A program made the translations under genes and the position numbers. Shown here in pieces: positions 1 to 6,812 of a DNA stretch of 7,342 nucleotides. Source of the stretch: an uncultured Anaerosacchariphilus sp. GTDB lineage: Bacteria > Bacillota > Clostridia > Lachnospirales > Lachnospiraceae. The notes under the pieces are model-generated. The model was not told the DNA's origin, searched no databases, and saw only the letters and a list, made by a program, of their open reading frames with translations. Numbering within the stretch: position 1 is the first letter of the stretch; every line of letters starts with the position of its first letter. The DNA is taken from NCBI GenBank assembly GCA_934373375.1, contig CAKROP010000098.1, forward strand, positions 1-7,342, written 5' to 3'.

Positions 1-77
1 GCTGCAGAATGCCTTTTTTCTTTTTATACACTTTTTTCTTTTGCTGATCCCATACTTTCCACCGACACGGTGTAGTT
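1..77. other. Non-coding, pyrimidine-rich flank with small hairpin
   Basis: No gene is visible here. Bases 13-44 are almost all T and C on the plus strand. A 5-bp hairpin (CACCG 60-64, CGGTG 68-72, loop ACA) lies just beyond the stop codon of the small minus-strand gene. On the plus strand the hairpin is followed by TAGTTTT, so it could be a weak terminator for a gene entering from the left. On the minus strand no U-run follows it, so a terminator role for the small gene is doubtful. Confidence 0.35.
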
Positions 78-374
78 TTACACCCAGCTGACGTTCTTCG
101 CCTCTGTCCAGCGCTCCTGCTGAGCCTCGTACTGCTCGTTCAGCCAGGCAATGGCCTGCTGAAAGCCCTCGTCTGTGAAGGGAAACTCCCTGGCCTCCTT
201 CTTGTCCTCGGCGGTCTTTTCAAAGCAATATGGTTCCGGATAAATCACTGCCTCCAGCGTCTTTTTGTCCTCTTCCTCTTTCTTCCGCAGCCGGTAACGC
301 ATGCCCTCGTAGCTTCCGGTATAGACGCCCCGGTTGATATAGGGGAGGCCGGCCTGTCCGTGTAAATCAATCAT
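78..374 (-). CDS. Uncharacterised small acidic protein (98 aa)
   Basis: I do not recognise a named family and assign no function. The product is a soluble, highly charged 98-residue protein with no signal peptide or membrane segment. The N-terminal part (residues 1-27, with GLPYINRGVYTGSYEGMRYR) is rich in Gly and Tyr and looks like a beta-rich fold. A Lys/Glu-rich stretch follows (30-40), then a short segment with PEPYCF (46-51). The C-terminal third (66-92, FPFTDEGFQQAIAWLNEQYE) is probably one amphipathic helix. The ATG is supported by AAAGGA on the minus strand (383-388), 8 nt upstream, and by a good promoter at 449-477. The gene is monocistronic and divergent from alaX. A real gene is likely because start, ribosome site and promoter all agree. 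Confidence 0.8.
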   Translation of the reverse strand: MIDLHGQAGLPYINRGVYTGSYEGMRYRLRKKEEEDKKTLEAVIYPEPYCFEKTAEDKKEAREFPFTDEGFQQAIAWLNEQYEAQQERWTEAKNVSWV

Positions 375-448
375 AGTTGAAGTCCTTTCTGGTATGGTAT
401 TTATCTTTGTATCTGTTTTCCCATATCTTTTCAGGTGATTTATGAGAA

Positions 449-477
449 ATTATAGCACAGTTCCATTTTCTCCTCAA
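449..477 (-). promoter_or_regulatory. SigA-type promoter of the 98-aa gene
   Basis: Read on the minus strand, the -35 is TTGAGG (472-477), the spacer is 17 bp, and the -10 is TATAAT (449-454) preceded by TG one base upstream (extended -10). This is close to the consensus for the vegetative sigma factor. It gives a leader of roughly 70 nt before the start codon at 374. Confidence 0.7.
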
Positions 478-542
478 TGCGCATTTTCTCAGCCGTCACC
501 CACAGCTAACTGAAAACTGCCAACATCCGCTTAAAATATACC

Positions 543-571
543 TGTCCAAAACTGTGATAAAATGTTATACT
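543..571 (+). promoter_or_regulatory. Putative promoter of alaX (extended -10)
   Basis: TATACT at 566-571 is preceded by TG at 563-564, an extended -10. The matching -35 at 17 bp spacing (TGTCCA, 543-548) is poor. A second TG-N-TAAAAT lies at 555-563 as an alternative. Either gives a leader of about 35-45 nt. The exact element is uncertain, but a promoter must lie in this divergent gap. Confidence 0.4.
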
Positions 572-610
572 TGGTGGTAGATTCATTTCGACAACAGGAG
601 GTTTTACACC

Positions 611-1771
611 ATGACAGACCGTTTATATTATGAAGACAGCCATCTGGCCGCATTTCCGGCGGTGGTGACTGCCTGCGAGCAGGAGAAGGATTACTGGAAG
701 GTGGCGCTCGACCAGACCACATTTTTCCCGGAAGGCGGCGGACAGGCCGGGGATACCGGGTATCTGGGTGAAATCGAAGTGTTCGATACCCATGAGAAAA
801 ATGGAGAAATCTGGCATTATACCAGACAGCCCCTGGAAGTCGGCGCGGAAGTAAAGGGCGTGCTCGACTGGAAAAAACGATTTTCCCGGATGCAGCAGCA
901 TTCCGGCGAGCATATCGTCTCCGGTCTTATCCATGCCCGCTTCGGCTACGACAACGTAGGCTTCCATCTGGGAGAGGAGGAAGTCACTATGGATTTCAAT
1001 GGCCCCATCACCAGAGAGGAGCTTCGGGAAATCGAAACGGAAGCTAATCAGGTGGTCTTCGGCAATGTGCCGATTCAGATCTCCTATCCAAGCCGTGAGG
1101 AACTGGAGATTCTGGACTATCGCAGCAAAATTGAAATTGAGGGCCAGGTTCGTATCGTTACGATTCCCGATGTAGACGTCTGCGCCTGCTGCGCGCCCCA
1201 TGTGAATAACACCGGAGAAATCGGCCTGATCAAGCTCACGAACGTACAGTCCCACCGTGGCGGCGTCCGGGTAAGTCTCCTGACCGGAGATCGGGCGCTA
1301 TGTGACTACCGGGAAAAGGAAAACAGTGTGAAGGCCATTTCCGTGCTGCTCTCCGCCAAAGAGGCGGTTGTGGCTGACGCAGTAGAACGGCTGAAGCAGG
1401 AGAACTTCCGCCTGACCGGGCAGTTGATGGCCTTGAATAAGACCCTGATTCAGAATAAAGCGGCTTCCGTAACCGAAGGAACTGCCAATCCTGTCTTCTT
1501 CGAGGAAAACCTGGACGCGGATACCAGCCGGGAGTTCGTAAACCTCTTAACCGCCCGCTGCGGCGGCATTGCCTGCGTTTTTACCGGAAATGACGAAACT
1601 GGCTACCGCTATATCTTTGGCAGCAAACTTAAGGATACCCGTCCCCTCTGCAAAGCCCTGAACGGGCAGTTCGGCGGGAAGGGCGGCGGAAAGCCGGAAA
1701 TGGTACAGGGATCGCTTTCCGGCACCCAGGAGGAGCTTATGGGCGCGGTGGAAACCTTCCTGCGCAGCTAA
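611..1771 (+). CDS. alaX: Alanyl-tRNA editing protein, AlaX long form with DHHA1 domain
   Basis: This is a free-standing relative of the editing half of alanyl-tRNA synthetase. The family hydrolyses Ser-tRNA(Ala), and in some members Gly-tRNA(Ala), in the cytoplasm in trans, preventing mistranslation at alanine codons. Visible domains: an N-terminal beta-barrel with FFPEGGGQAGDTG (38-50); the second-additional-domain editing core with zinc ligands HSGEH (H97, H101) and CxxxH (C193, H197 inside CACCAPH); a probable coiled-coil linker (about 250-285); and a C-terminal DHHA1/C-Ala domain ending in GGKGGGKPEMVQG (355-367), the tRNA-binding signature shared with AlaRS. At 386 aa it matches the long AlaX class. 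All catalytic and zinc residues are present, so it should be active. The start is fixed by AGGAGG at 596-601, 9 nt upstream. It ends with tandem TAA codons and appears to be transcribed alone or together with the next gene. Confidence 0.93.
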   Translation: MTDRLYYEDSHLAAFPAVVTACEQEKDYWKVALDQTTFFPEGGGQAGDTGYLGEIEVFDTHEKNGEIWHYTRQPLEVGAEVKGVLDWKKRFSRMQQHSGEHIVSGLIHARFGYDNVGFHLGEEEVTMDFNGPITREELREIETEANQVVFGNVPIQISYPSREELEILDYRSKIEIEGQVRIVTIPDVDVCACCAPHVNNTGEIGLIKLTNVQSHRGGVRVSLLTGDRALCDYREKENSVKAISVLLSAKEAVVADAVERLKQENFRLTGQLMALNKTLIQNKAASVTEGTANPVFFEENLDADTSREFVNLLTARCGGIACVFTGNDETGYRYIFGSKLKDTRPLCKALNGQFGGKGGGKPEMVQGSLSGTQEELMGAVETFLRS

Positions 1772-1810
1772 TAAGCACATTGAAGCGCATCACTGCTATC
1801 TGCACCTCTA

Positions 1811-1839
1811 TGCGCACTACGGATGACGGCTCCTATACT
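1811..1839 (+). promoter_or_regulatory. Possible weak promoter of the membrane-protein gene
   Basis: TATACT (1834-1839) lies 17 bp from a poor -35 (TGCGCA, 1811-1816) in the 102-bp gap after alaX. An imperfect 7-bp stem (1824-1830 with 1842-1848) surrounds the -10. It lacks a U-run, so it is not a normal terminator. Read-through from alaX is equally possible. Confidence 0.25.
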
Positions 1840-1873
1840 TTGCCGTTAAATACCATATAAGGAGAATTTTATA

Positions 1874-2515
1874 ATGTCCCTATACAAGGATGTACAGAGA
1901 GCGGCGGCCCGCAAACAGGGCGTCGAAGTGAAGGAACCCGCGGAAGTGACCATGTCCAATATTCTGGACGGCCCCATCAAGAGACCGGATGAGTCCAAGC
2001 TTTTCAAGACTGTGGAGGAACGCTGCGCAGACGCCAAAAGCACGGCCATGACGCTGCTTCTGGTTGGCGTACTAGGCCTGGCAGCCATGATACTCGCCAT
2101 CACCGGCTCCCTTCAGCTTCCCCTGCCGAAAATTGCGCCTTACAGTATGAGTGTGCTGTTTCTGGCTTTTATCGCGGTGGCTGTGGTACAGATTCAAAAG
2201 TCGAAGAAGATTCTGACCGAAGGACCTGCGGAGCATATGCGAATCAAGAATATTAAGAAGTGGTTTGAGACGGAGGGCATCGCCGCTCCGGAGATCGCAG
2301 AACTGCCGGTGACGGTACCGGTCAGCGAACTGGAGGCGCTTTATCGGAAAAAGTATGAGGCTATCAAAGAAGTGCTTCATAAGCAGTTTTCTGAAGAAGA
2401 TGTGAAGCTGTTAGATAAGCTGGCGGCGGACTTCTCCGAAGACGCGCGGATTGACGCCATGCTGGAGGAGCAGGTGCGGATCGAAGCGGCAGTGCGGGAT
2501 AAGAGGACTTCGTAA
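1874..2515 (+). CDS. Uncharacterised membrane protein with two transmembrane helices (213 aa)
   Basis: I do not recognise a named family. The protein has a charged N-terminal region of about 55 residues. Two hydrophobic helices follow (about 58-78, TLLLVGVLGLAAMILAI, and 88-107, SVLFLAFIAVAVV), joined by a short Pro-rich turn (QLPLPKIAP). A C-terminal soluble domain of about 105 residues is predicted to be mostly helical and rich in Lys and Glu. There is no signal peptide. The short loop and the Lys/Arg after the second helix (QIQKSKK) favour a hairpin with both ends in the cytoplasm. The ATG is supported by AAGGAG at 1859-1864, 9 nt upstream. It lies 102 bp after alaX on the same strand, which may be coincidence. 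A role as a small scaffold or sensor is possible, but nothing in the sequence proves it. Confidence 0.8.
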   Translation: MSLYKDVQRAAARKQGVEVKEPAEVTMSNILDGPIKRPDESKLFKTVEERCADAKSTAMTLLLVGVLGLAAMILAITGSLQLPLPKIAPYSMSVLFLAFIAVAVVQIQKSKKILTEGPAEHMRIKNIKKWFETEGIAAPEIAELPVTVPVSELEALYRKKYEAIKEVLHKQFSEEDVKLLDKLAADFSEDARIDAMLEEQVRIEAAVRDKRTS

Positions 2516-2573
2516 GAGGGAGGCTTCTACAACGGACGGTCGGAAAAAGGGGGCTTCTACAACGGACGGTCGG
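2514..2573 (+). repeat. 30-bp tandem repeat, two copies
   Basis: Two adjacent 30-bp units (2514-2543 and 2544-2573) match at 27 of 30 positions. The last 22 bases of each, starting GGCTTCTACAACGG, are identical. The first unit begins within the TAA stop of the membrane-protein gene. The shared ACGGACGG (2532-2539 and 2562-2569) recurs inverted as CCGTCCGT at 2697-2704, which ties this repeat to the hairpin downstream. Confidence 0.85.
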
Positions 2574-2630
2574 GAAATGAGATTCCCCTATCTGACTTTT
2601 GGTGGTGAACGGAAGTTTTTGGGAGCAACA

Positions 2631-2698
2631 GGCGGGCAGACAAACTTTCCTAAGGAGGGCCTATTTGTCCCCGAGCGTGGAAAATTTGTCTGCCCGCC
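2631..2698. repeat. Long inverted repeat (20-bp arms, 28-nt loop)
   Basis: The arm GGCGGGCAGACAAA... (2631-2650) is the reverse complement of 2679-2698 (...TTTGTCTGCCCGCC) with one mismatch in 20, which is a G-U pair on one RNA strand. It sits between convergent genes, 13 nt beyond the stop of the AAA+ gene, so transcripts from both sides would fold it. Neither strand has a U-run after the stem, so it is not a textbook intrinsic terminator. It may instead stabilise 3' ends or be a copy of a dispersed palindromic element. A second TTTGTC at 2664-2669 in the loop could compete with the right arm for GACAAA in the left arm (2639-2644). Confidence 0.8.
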
Positions 2699-2711
2699 GT
2701 CCGTCTTATCG

Positions 2712-4235
2712 TTACTTCAATCTTGCGATCTCGTCTCGTATCTCCCGATCACTCTCATTAAAAAGCAATCTCTTATTATAACGTTCATACCGCTCACAGT
2801 CCGTAGTCTGCAGGAAAGCCACTGCAGCCTCCGACATATTAAGCCCCGTCAGGAAAATGACCATCTCCTGGCTGTCGCCAAAGGCGGCTTCCAGGAAGTC
2901 AAAGGCGTGCTCAAGGGCCCCTCTGCCGCTTTCCTGCTCACCGGCATAGCGGGCGCGCTGCTCGCCGAAGAGACGGCGTAGAAGCTCGAAGGCCGCCGGT
3001 CCGCTCTCCGAGCTTTCGGCTTTCAGAGTATTCTCGTAGGACAGCAGAGTTTCTTCCAGACGCAGGAGACGCTTCTCCTCATCCTTGGTCAGGAGCTCTG
3101 CCTCTTTTTTATGCTGCCGTTTTCTTTCCACTGCGCTGCGCAGCTCTTCCAGCACCTTCGGGATTTCATCGGCGCCGCCCTTGAAATTTTCCGCGTTTAG
3201 TATGCTTCCGGCAGATTTCATCTCCCGGAACAGAGCTTCCGTAAACAGCTCCTGCTCCCGGACTCTGCGTAACCGTTCGATACAGCCGGACAGTAACAGA
3301 TTTACCACGCTCAGACGCTCATCGAAGGAAGCGTGGGCCAGTTTTTTCAGCGTCGCCTCACGGATGGTGCCGCCCAGGATTTCTTCGATGCCATAGTCGT
3401 TCTCATACTTACGGTAAAGTTCCAGGTAGTTGGCGAATTCTCCGGCGATTTTGTCATGCTGGAGATACTGGCGCACCACGTCTTTGTCGGCCTTTTTGCC
3501 CAGTTTTTCGTAGACCTCCAAAAGGCGGGACAGATCCTCCCAGCCTCTGGGCGTGGCGAAGCGTCGGCCGTCCACCGTGCTTTCCATCTGATAAAAATGG
3601 GCGGGGCGTGCGTCCAGATAGGAAATCACCGCCGGATGGATCCGAGACTGTACCGCGTATTCCCGCCATACGCCATAATCCGGCTCCACTTCAATCTTTT
3701 TTACACGGTCCAGGGTAACCACATCGAATTCCCGGACGGATTTGTTGTATTCGGGCGGATTGCCTGCGGCTACAATGATCCAGCCCTCGGGAATCGGGTG
3801 ATTGCCGAAGGTTTTGCACTGAAGAAACTGAAGCATGGCCGGAGCCAGGGTCTCGGATACGCAGTTAATCTCATCAATGAAGAGAATACCCTCTTTCAGG
3901 CCGGTTTTCTTCATTTTCTCATAGATGGATGCCACGATTTCACTCATGGTATATTCGGTGACGGCTTTTTTCCGGCCGCCGAATTCCATTTCCGAGATAA
4001 AGGGCAGGCCGATGGCGCTCTGCCGGGTATGATGGGTGATGGTGTAGGCCACCAGACCCACGCCGCACTCTCTGGCCACCTGCTCCATAATCTGGGTTTT
4101 GCCGATGCCGGGCGCGCCCAGCAACAGAACCGGGCGCTGGCGCACGGTGGGGATGACGTAGTCGCCGTATTCGTCTTTTAAAAGATAGGCTTCTATCGCA
4201 TCTTTGATCTCTTGTTTTGCTCTCTTAATGTTCAT
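2712..4235 (-). CDS. MoxR-type AAA+ ATPase, partner of the VWA protein
   Basis: This is a cytoplasmic AAA+ ATPase of the MoxR/AAA_5 group. Its relatives work with a VWA-domain protein to remodel or activate a target protein. Visible motifs: Walker A GAPGIGKT (40-47), Walker B ILFIDE (117-122), sensor 1 in AAGNP (156-160), a candidate arginine finger in LDR (176-178), and sensor 2 in TPRGWEDL (228-235). The core ends near residue 300. About 200 further residues follow, largely helical, with a charged probable coiled coil (about 355-410). This makes it 507 aa against roughly 300-350 for a minimal MoxR protein. The start has AAAGGA (4242-4247, minus) 6 nt upstream. It is the last gene of the LRR-VWA-ATPase cluster, 190 bp after the VWA gene. 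That AT-rich gap could hold a weak promoter of its own (TTGAAT, 17 bp, TATTCT on the minus strand). The exact substrate is unknown. Confidence 0.92.
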   Translation of the reverse strand: MNIKRAKQEIKDAIEAYLLKDEYGDYVIPTVRQRPVLLLGAPGIGKTQIMEQVARECGVGLVAYTITHHTRQSAIGLPFISEMEFGGRKKAVTEYTMSEIVASIYEKMKKTGLKEGILFIDEINCVSETLAPAMLQFLQCKTFGNHPIPEGWIIVAAGNPPEYNKSVREFDVVTLDRVKKIEVEPDYGVWREYAVQSRIHPAVISYLDARPAHFYQMESTVDGRRFATPRGWEDLSRLLEVYEKLGKKADKDVVRQYLQHDKIAGEFANYLELYRKYENDYGIEEILGGTIREATLKKLAHASFDERLSVVNLLLSGCIERLRRVREQELFTEALFREMKSAGSILNAENFKGGADEIPKVLEELRSAVERKRQHKKEAELLTKDEEKRLLRLEETLLSYENTLKAESSESGPAAFELLRRLFGEQRARYAGEQESGRGALEHAFDFLEAAFGDSQEMVIFLTGLNMSEAAVAFLQTTDCERYERYNKRLLFNESDREIRDEIARLK

Positions 4236-4425
4236 TCTTTTTCCTTTCTCTGAAACCCTCTGTTTTCCAAAAGCCAGACATTTTTCTATATCAAATATTG
4301 TTTTTATAGATACTGTTTTCTCTAACAGTTCAGGGTTTTCAGAATAACTATCTCTTATTTTATATTCAACTACTTATCAGCCTTTGTGTTTACAGTGTTT
4401 ACAGTATTTTCCATTTTATCCGTTC
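4236..4425. other. AT-rich gap between VWA and ATPase genes
   Basis: No reading frame of note is present. It contains a 9-bp tandem duplication (GTGTTTACA at 4386-4394 and 4395-4403) and a 6-bp hairpin (ACTGTT 4312-4317, AACAGT 4324-4329, loop 6 nt). The hairpin lacks a U-run on the minus strand, so the two genes may still share a transcript. The length is unusual compared with the 9-nt junction of the preceding gene pair and suggests separate translation control or an internal promoter for the ATPase. Confidence 0.4.
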
Positions 4426-5748
4426 TCATTTTTCCAGATCGCTCTCCTGCAAAATCAATTTAATCGCCCACGCCGGCACATCCACATCCCGGTAATGATT
4501 TTGCACGAAGATAAACGCGGTTTCGTAAGGCGGCATTTTCACCGGAAAGACGCCGTAACCATCGGTAAAGTACAAAAGGCCCCTGAGCCGCCAGAATTTC
4601 TTTTTCGCCAGCTGCTCCTCCACATAGGCAAAGACCGGGCGGAAATCGGTACCGCCACCGCCGAGGATCGCAAAATGTTCCATATATTGCTTCAGGGCTT
4701 CCTGACTCTCAATTAAGACGTCGGACTGCACCCGTTCGTCGCACTGAATGATATGAATCCGCATCCGTTTAAAGAAATTTTCCGTCTGGGACAATACATC
4801 ATAGGTTTCCTCCAGAAACCGCTTTACCAGCCCCTCCTTGCAGGACATGGAGGTGTCAATGACGATGACGAACTCTTCGATTTTCCGCACCTCGCTGGTC
4901 TCCAGCGGCTCAATCAGCGGCATATTTCCATACATTTCCATTCCATAGTGGTAGAAAATGTAATCAAAGCTGTCCGGATCGATCTGCATTTCCTCGTGCA
5001 GTACCGTAAATTTCCGTAAAAATTCCTTATAATCATAACGGGAGCGGTTGCTGACCCGCAGCTGCTCTTTTAAGTCGCCCTCCCCCTCCGAGGCTTCATT
5101 GGAAAAGAGCATCACCTCGGTCTCCATCCGTTCCCGGATATCGTCCCATTTTTTCCGGTTGGGACTGGGATTCCTGGGGCCGTTTTTCGGTTCCTGCTGC
5201 CAGAGGCTGTGGTCGTCCAGCCGGAACTCCATTTCCCAGCGACTTACCTCCGCCTCGGTCAATATCTCCGTTATCCACTGATAGATACCCTCGGCCGTCA
5301 GCACAGGCAGTTTTTCCCGTAACCTTGCGTACACGCTTTTTCGAAAGGCACCCGAGGAAATGTGGACGCATTTCAGACAGAGGCTGTCAATCAGCGCCTC
5401 TGCGGTCACATCGCAGGCCAGGCTCCAGAGCCGCCCGTCTCTGCCCTTCCGGTCGAAAGGATGACAGAACAGGCAATGCAGTATTACATGGAGATAGAGC
5501 CTGGTGCAGGCCGCACGTCCCCGCTGCTCATAGAGACTAAGCAATCCATCCGGAAAATAGTACAGCACGCCGCCGTCTGTGCCTGCCGGTGACGTCGTTC
5601 CCGGGAACAGCGCCAGATTTCCCAGAGCCAGATCCAGATACCTGAGCTTCAGATACAGCTCATTCCTGGACTGCGCAAGAATCCGTGCCGCCAGCTCCTC
5701 CTTCTGAAGCTGTGCCTTTTGTTCTTCCAATATCGCGCTTTTTATCAT
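4426..5748 (-). CDS. VWA-like protein with DUF2201-type degenerate metallopeptidase domain
   Basis: This is the expected VWA partner of the MoxR ATPase, acting in the cytoplasm and probably bridging ATPase and substrate. The N-terminal half resembles the DUF2201_N putative metallopeptidase domain: H87-V-I-L-H91-x4-H96, then LWSLACDVTAEALID (107-121), which is the usual W/D segment after the helix. The expected catalytic Glu of HExxH is Val88, so protease activity is doubtful. A charged, Pro-rich linker follows (about 180-230). The C-terminal VWA-like domain has a complete metal-ion site: D298-T-S300-M-S302, T367 in GGGGTDF, and D396 in TDG. The start has AGGAGG (5754-5759, minus) 5 nt upstream. 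That site overlaps the stop codon of the LRR gene, with only 9 nt between the genes, so the two are translationally coupled. Family and domain order are fairly certain; the biological target is not known. Confidence 0.88.
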   Translation of the reverse strand: MIKSAILEEQKAQLQKEELAARILAQSRNELYLKLRYLDLALGNLALFPGTTSPAGTDGGVLYYFPDGLLSLYEQRGRAACTRLYLHVILHCLFCHPFDRKGRDGRLWSLACDVTAEALIDSLCLKCVHISSGAFRKSVYARLREKLPVLTAEGIYQWITEILTEAEVSRWEMEFRLDDHSLWQQEPKNGPRNPSPNRKKWDDIRERMETEVMLFSNEASEGEGDLKEQLRVSNRSRYDYKEFLRKFTVLHEEMQIDPDSFDYIFYHYGMEMYGNMPLIEPLETSEVRKIEEFVIVIDTSMSCKEGLVKRFLEETYDVLSQTENFFKRMRIHIIQCDERVQSDVLIESQEALKQYMEHFAILGGGGTDFRPVFAYVEEQLAKKKFWRLRGLLYFTDGYGVFPVKMPPYETAFIFVQNHYRDVDVPAWAIKLILQESDLEK

Positions 5749-5757
5749 GACGTCCTC

Positions 5758-6753
5758 CTACAGCTCAAACCGATCAAGAGCGGATTGCTTTTTCGTCCGG
5801 CCGGACGCTCCCAGCCGATCCTGCAGATAGGCCACGCCCTCGGGAAATCCGTCCACAGCGGCCACCGCCATCTTGGACAACAGTTCCGCGTCCGGTTTTC
5901 CATTTTCTGTCAGCCATTTTAAAGTATCCAGATCCCGCTTTTCCACGGCATCCGCAAAAGCCCGCTCCAGATGCTCCTGCAGCCAGCTTTCATAATCCCC
6001 GCGGCGTTCTTCGGACAGCCCCACGGGATATTGCAGCCGATCCAGGGTCATTTCCAGTACCGTATCAAAATCTTCCTCGGCCCTGGCCATATAGTAGCAG
6101 GCGTCGTAGGCGCGGAAATCCAGCTTTTTCATGTAGAAGCTGTTGCGGAAATTCATACCGCTGCCGTGCATGTGGGTCATGAGAATCCGGGCCGGGGTGT
6201 TCTCCACGCTCTCCTCAAAGAATTCCGGGAACAGAAGCTTCGCCCGGAGCTGTCCTTCTACTGTGACGGCCATTTTTTCCGGCACCTCAATGAGAATTTC
6301 CTTCAGGCAGGATGTTTCCGTCTCATCCAACGTCACATTCAGCCGCCGCAGATGGTGACAGCCGGTAAACAGGCCCGCCCCCAAATCTTTCAGACTGCTG
6401 TGGAAATGCAGCTCCGATAGTGCGTTACAATTATAGAAGGCATACGCTCCGATTTTACGAAGGCCCTCTGGCAGGCGGACTGTTTCCACCTGCATCCCCT
6501 GAAGCCCCGGGGCAGTCTCCGCATCTGGTTCGGATACTTCCTGTTCTCCCGTTTCAAAATTCCATATTTTTACAGTTCCATTCCCAAGCTCCTGCCAAAG
6601 CTGTTCCCGATCCATATGGGCGGAAAAAGCATAGGCTCCCAGTTCCGTCACCGGATAGCCGTTAATTTCAGACGGAATTTCAGTCTCATTTCCAAAATCA
6701 TAACAGCGGCGCACCACTGCGCACCCGTTTTTTATCTCGTAGGCAAACCTCAT
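5758..6753 (-). CDS. Cytoplasmic BspA-type leucine-rich-repeat protein (LRR_5)
   Basis: This 331-aa protein carries the LRR_5/BspA repeat signature: EIPSEINGYPVTELGAYAF (25-43), then VRLPEGLRKIGAYAFYNCNALSEL (92-115), and a third repeat ending LGAGLFTGCHHLRRL (124-138). A 45-residue insert separates the first two. The C-terminal half lacks LRRs. Its end (265-312, AVEKRDLDTLKWLTENG and following) resembles ankyrin-like helix pairs; this is my inference. There is no signal peptide, sorting motif or membrane helix, unlike many BspA proteins, which are surface-exposed. It is the first gene of the minus-strand cluster and overlaps the ribosome site of the VWA gene. I chose ATG at 6753: AAAGG (6760-6764) lies 6 nt upstream, and MRFAYEIKNG is a natural domain start. 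An in-frame TTG at 6795 would add 14 mostly basic residues but lies only about 12 nt from the predicted transcription start. A role as adaptor or target for the ATPase-VWA pair is inferred from context. Confidence 0.85.
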   Translation of the reverse strand: MRFAYEIKNGCAVVRRCYDFGNETEIPSEINGYPVTELGAYAFSAHMDREQLWQELGNGTVKIWNFETGEQEVSEPDAETAPGLQGMQVETVRLPEGLRKIGAYAFYNCNALSELHFHSSLKDLGAGLFTGCHHLRRLNVTLDETETSCLKEILIEVPEKMAVTVEGQLRAKLLFPEFFEESVENTPARILMTHMHGSGMNFRNSFYMKKLDFRAYDACYYMARAEEDFDTVLEMTLDRLQYPVGLSEERRGDYESWLQEHLERAFADAVEKRDLDTLKWLTENGKPDAELLSKMAVAAVDGFPEGVAYLQDRLGASGRTKKQSALDRFEL

Positions 6754-6812
6754 TTTCTGCCTTTGTCTCCTTTTGTCAGTCTTCTTTTTTCGCAAAGCCC
6801 TTATGCTCTTGC

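Noticed and set aside
13..44. T-rich tract as an intrinsic terminator
   Set aside because: No GC-rich stem lies immediately before the tract on the plus strand. On the minus strand it is A-rich rather than U-rich.
623..1255. 210-codon open frame on the minus strand
   Set aside because: It is antisense to the alaX editing domain, which has all zinc ligands. No ribosome site or recognisable motif was found.
1785..1815. Inverted repeat GCGCAT / ATGCGC after alaX as a terminator
   Set aside because: It has only 6-bp arms with a 19-nt loop and no U-run, and can arise by chance.
2514..2573. CRISPR array
   Set aside because: There are only two units, directly adjacent with no unique spacer between them, and no cas genes nearby.
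2451..2981. 176-codon plus-strand frame, including a 10-residue duplicated peptide (EASTTDGRK-like)
   Set aside because: It overlaps the end of the membrane-protein gene in another frame, crosses the repeat block and runs antisense into the ATPase gene. The peptide repeat simply reflects the 30-bp DNA repeat.
3333..4181. 282-codon open frame on the plus strand
   Set aside because: It is fully antisense to the ATPase core, whose Walker and sensor motifs prove the minus-strand frame. Its product looks like a reversed-codon shadow.
4384..4716. 110-codon plus-strand frame
   Set aside because: It is antisense to the VWA domain (T367 and TDG region) and has no supporting start signals.
6754..6795. 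Upstream TTG start for the LRR protein, adding 14 residues
   Set aside because: The extra residues are a Lys/Arg/Gln run encoded by the ribosome-site region. The TTG lies very close to the predicted transcription start, and the ATG at 6753 has a properly spaced AAAGG.
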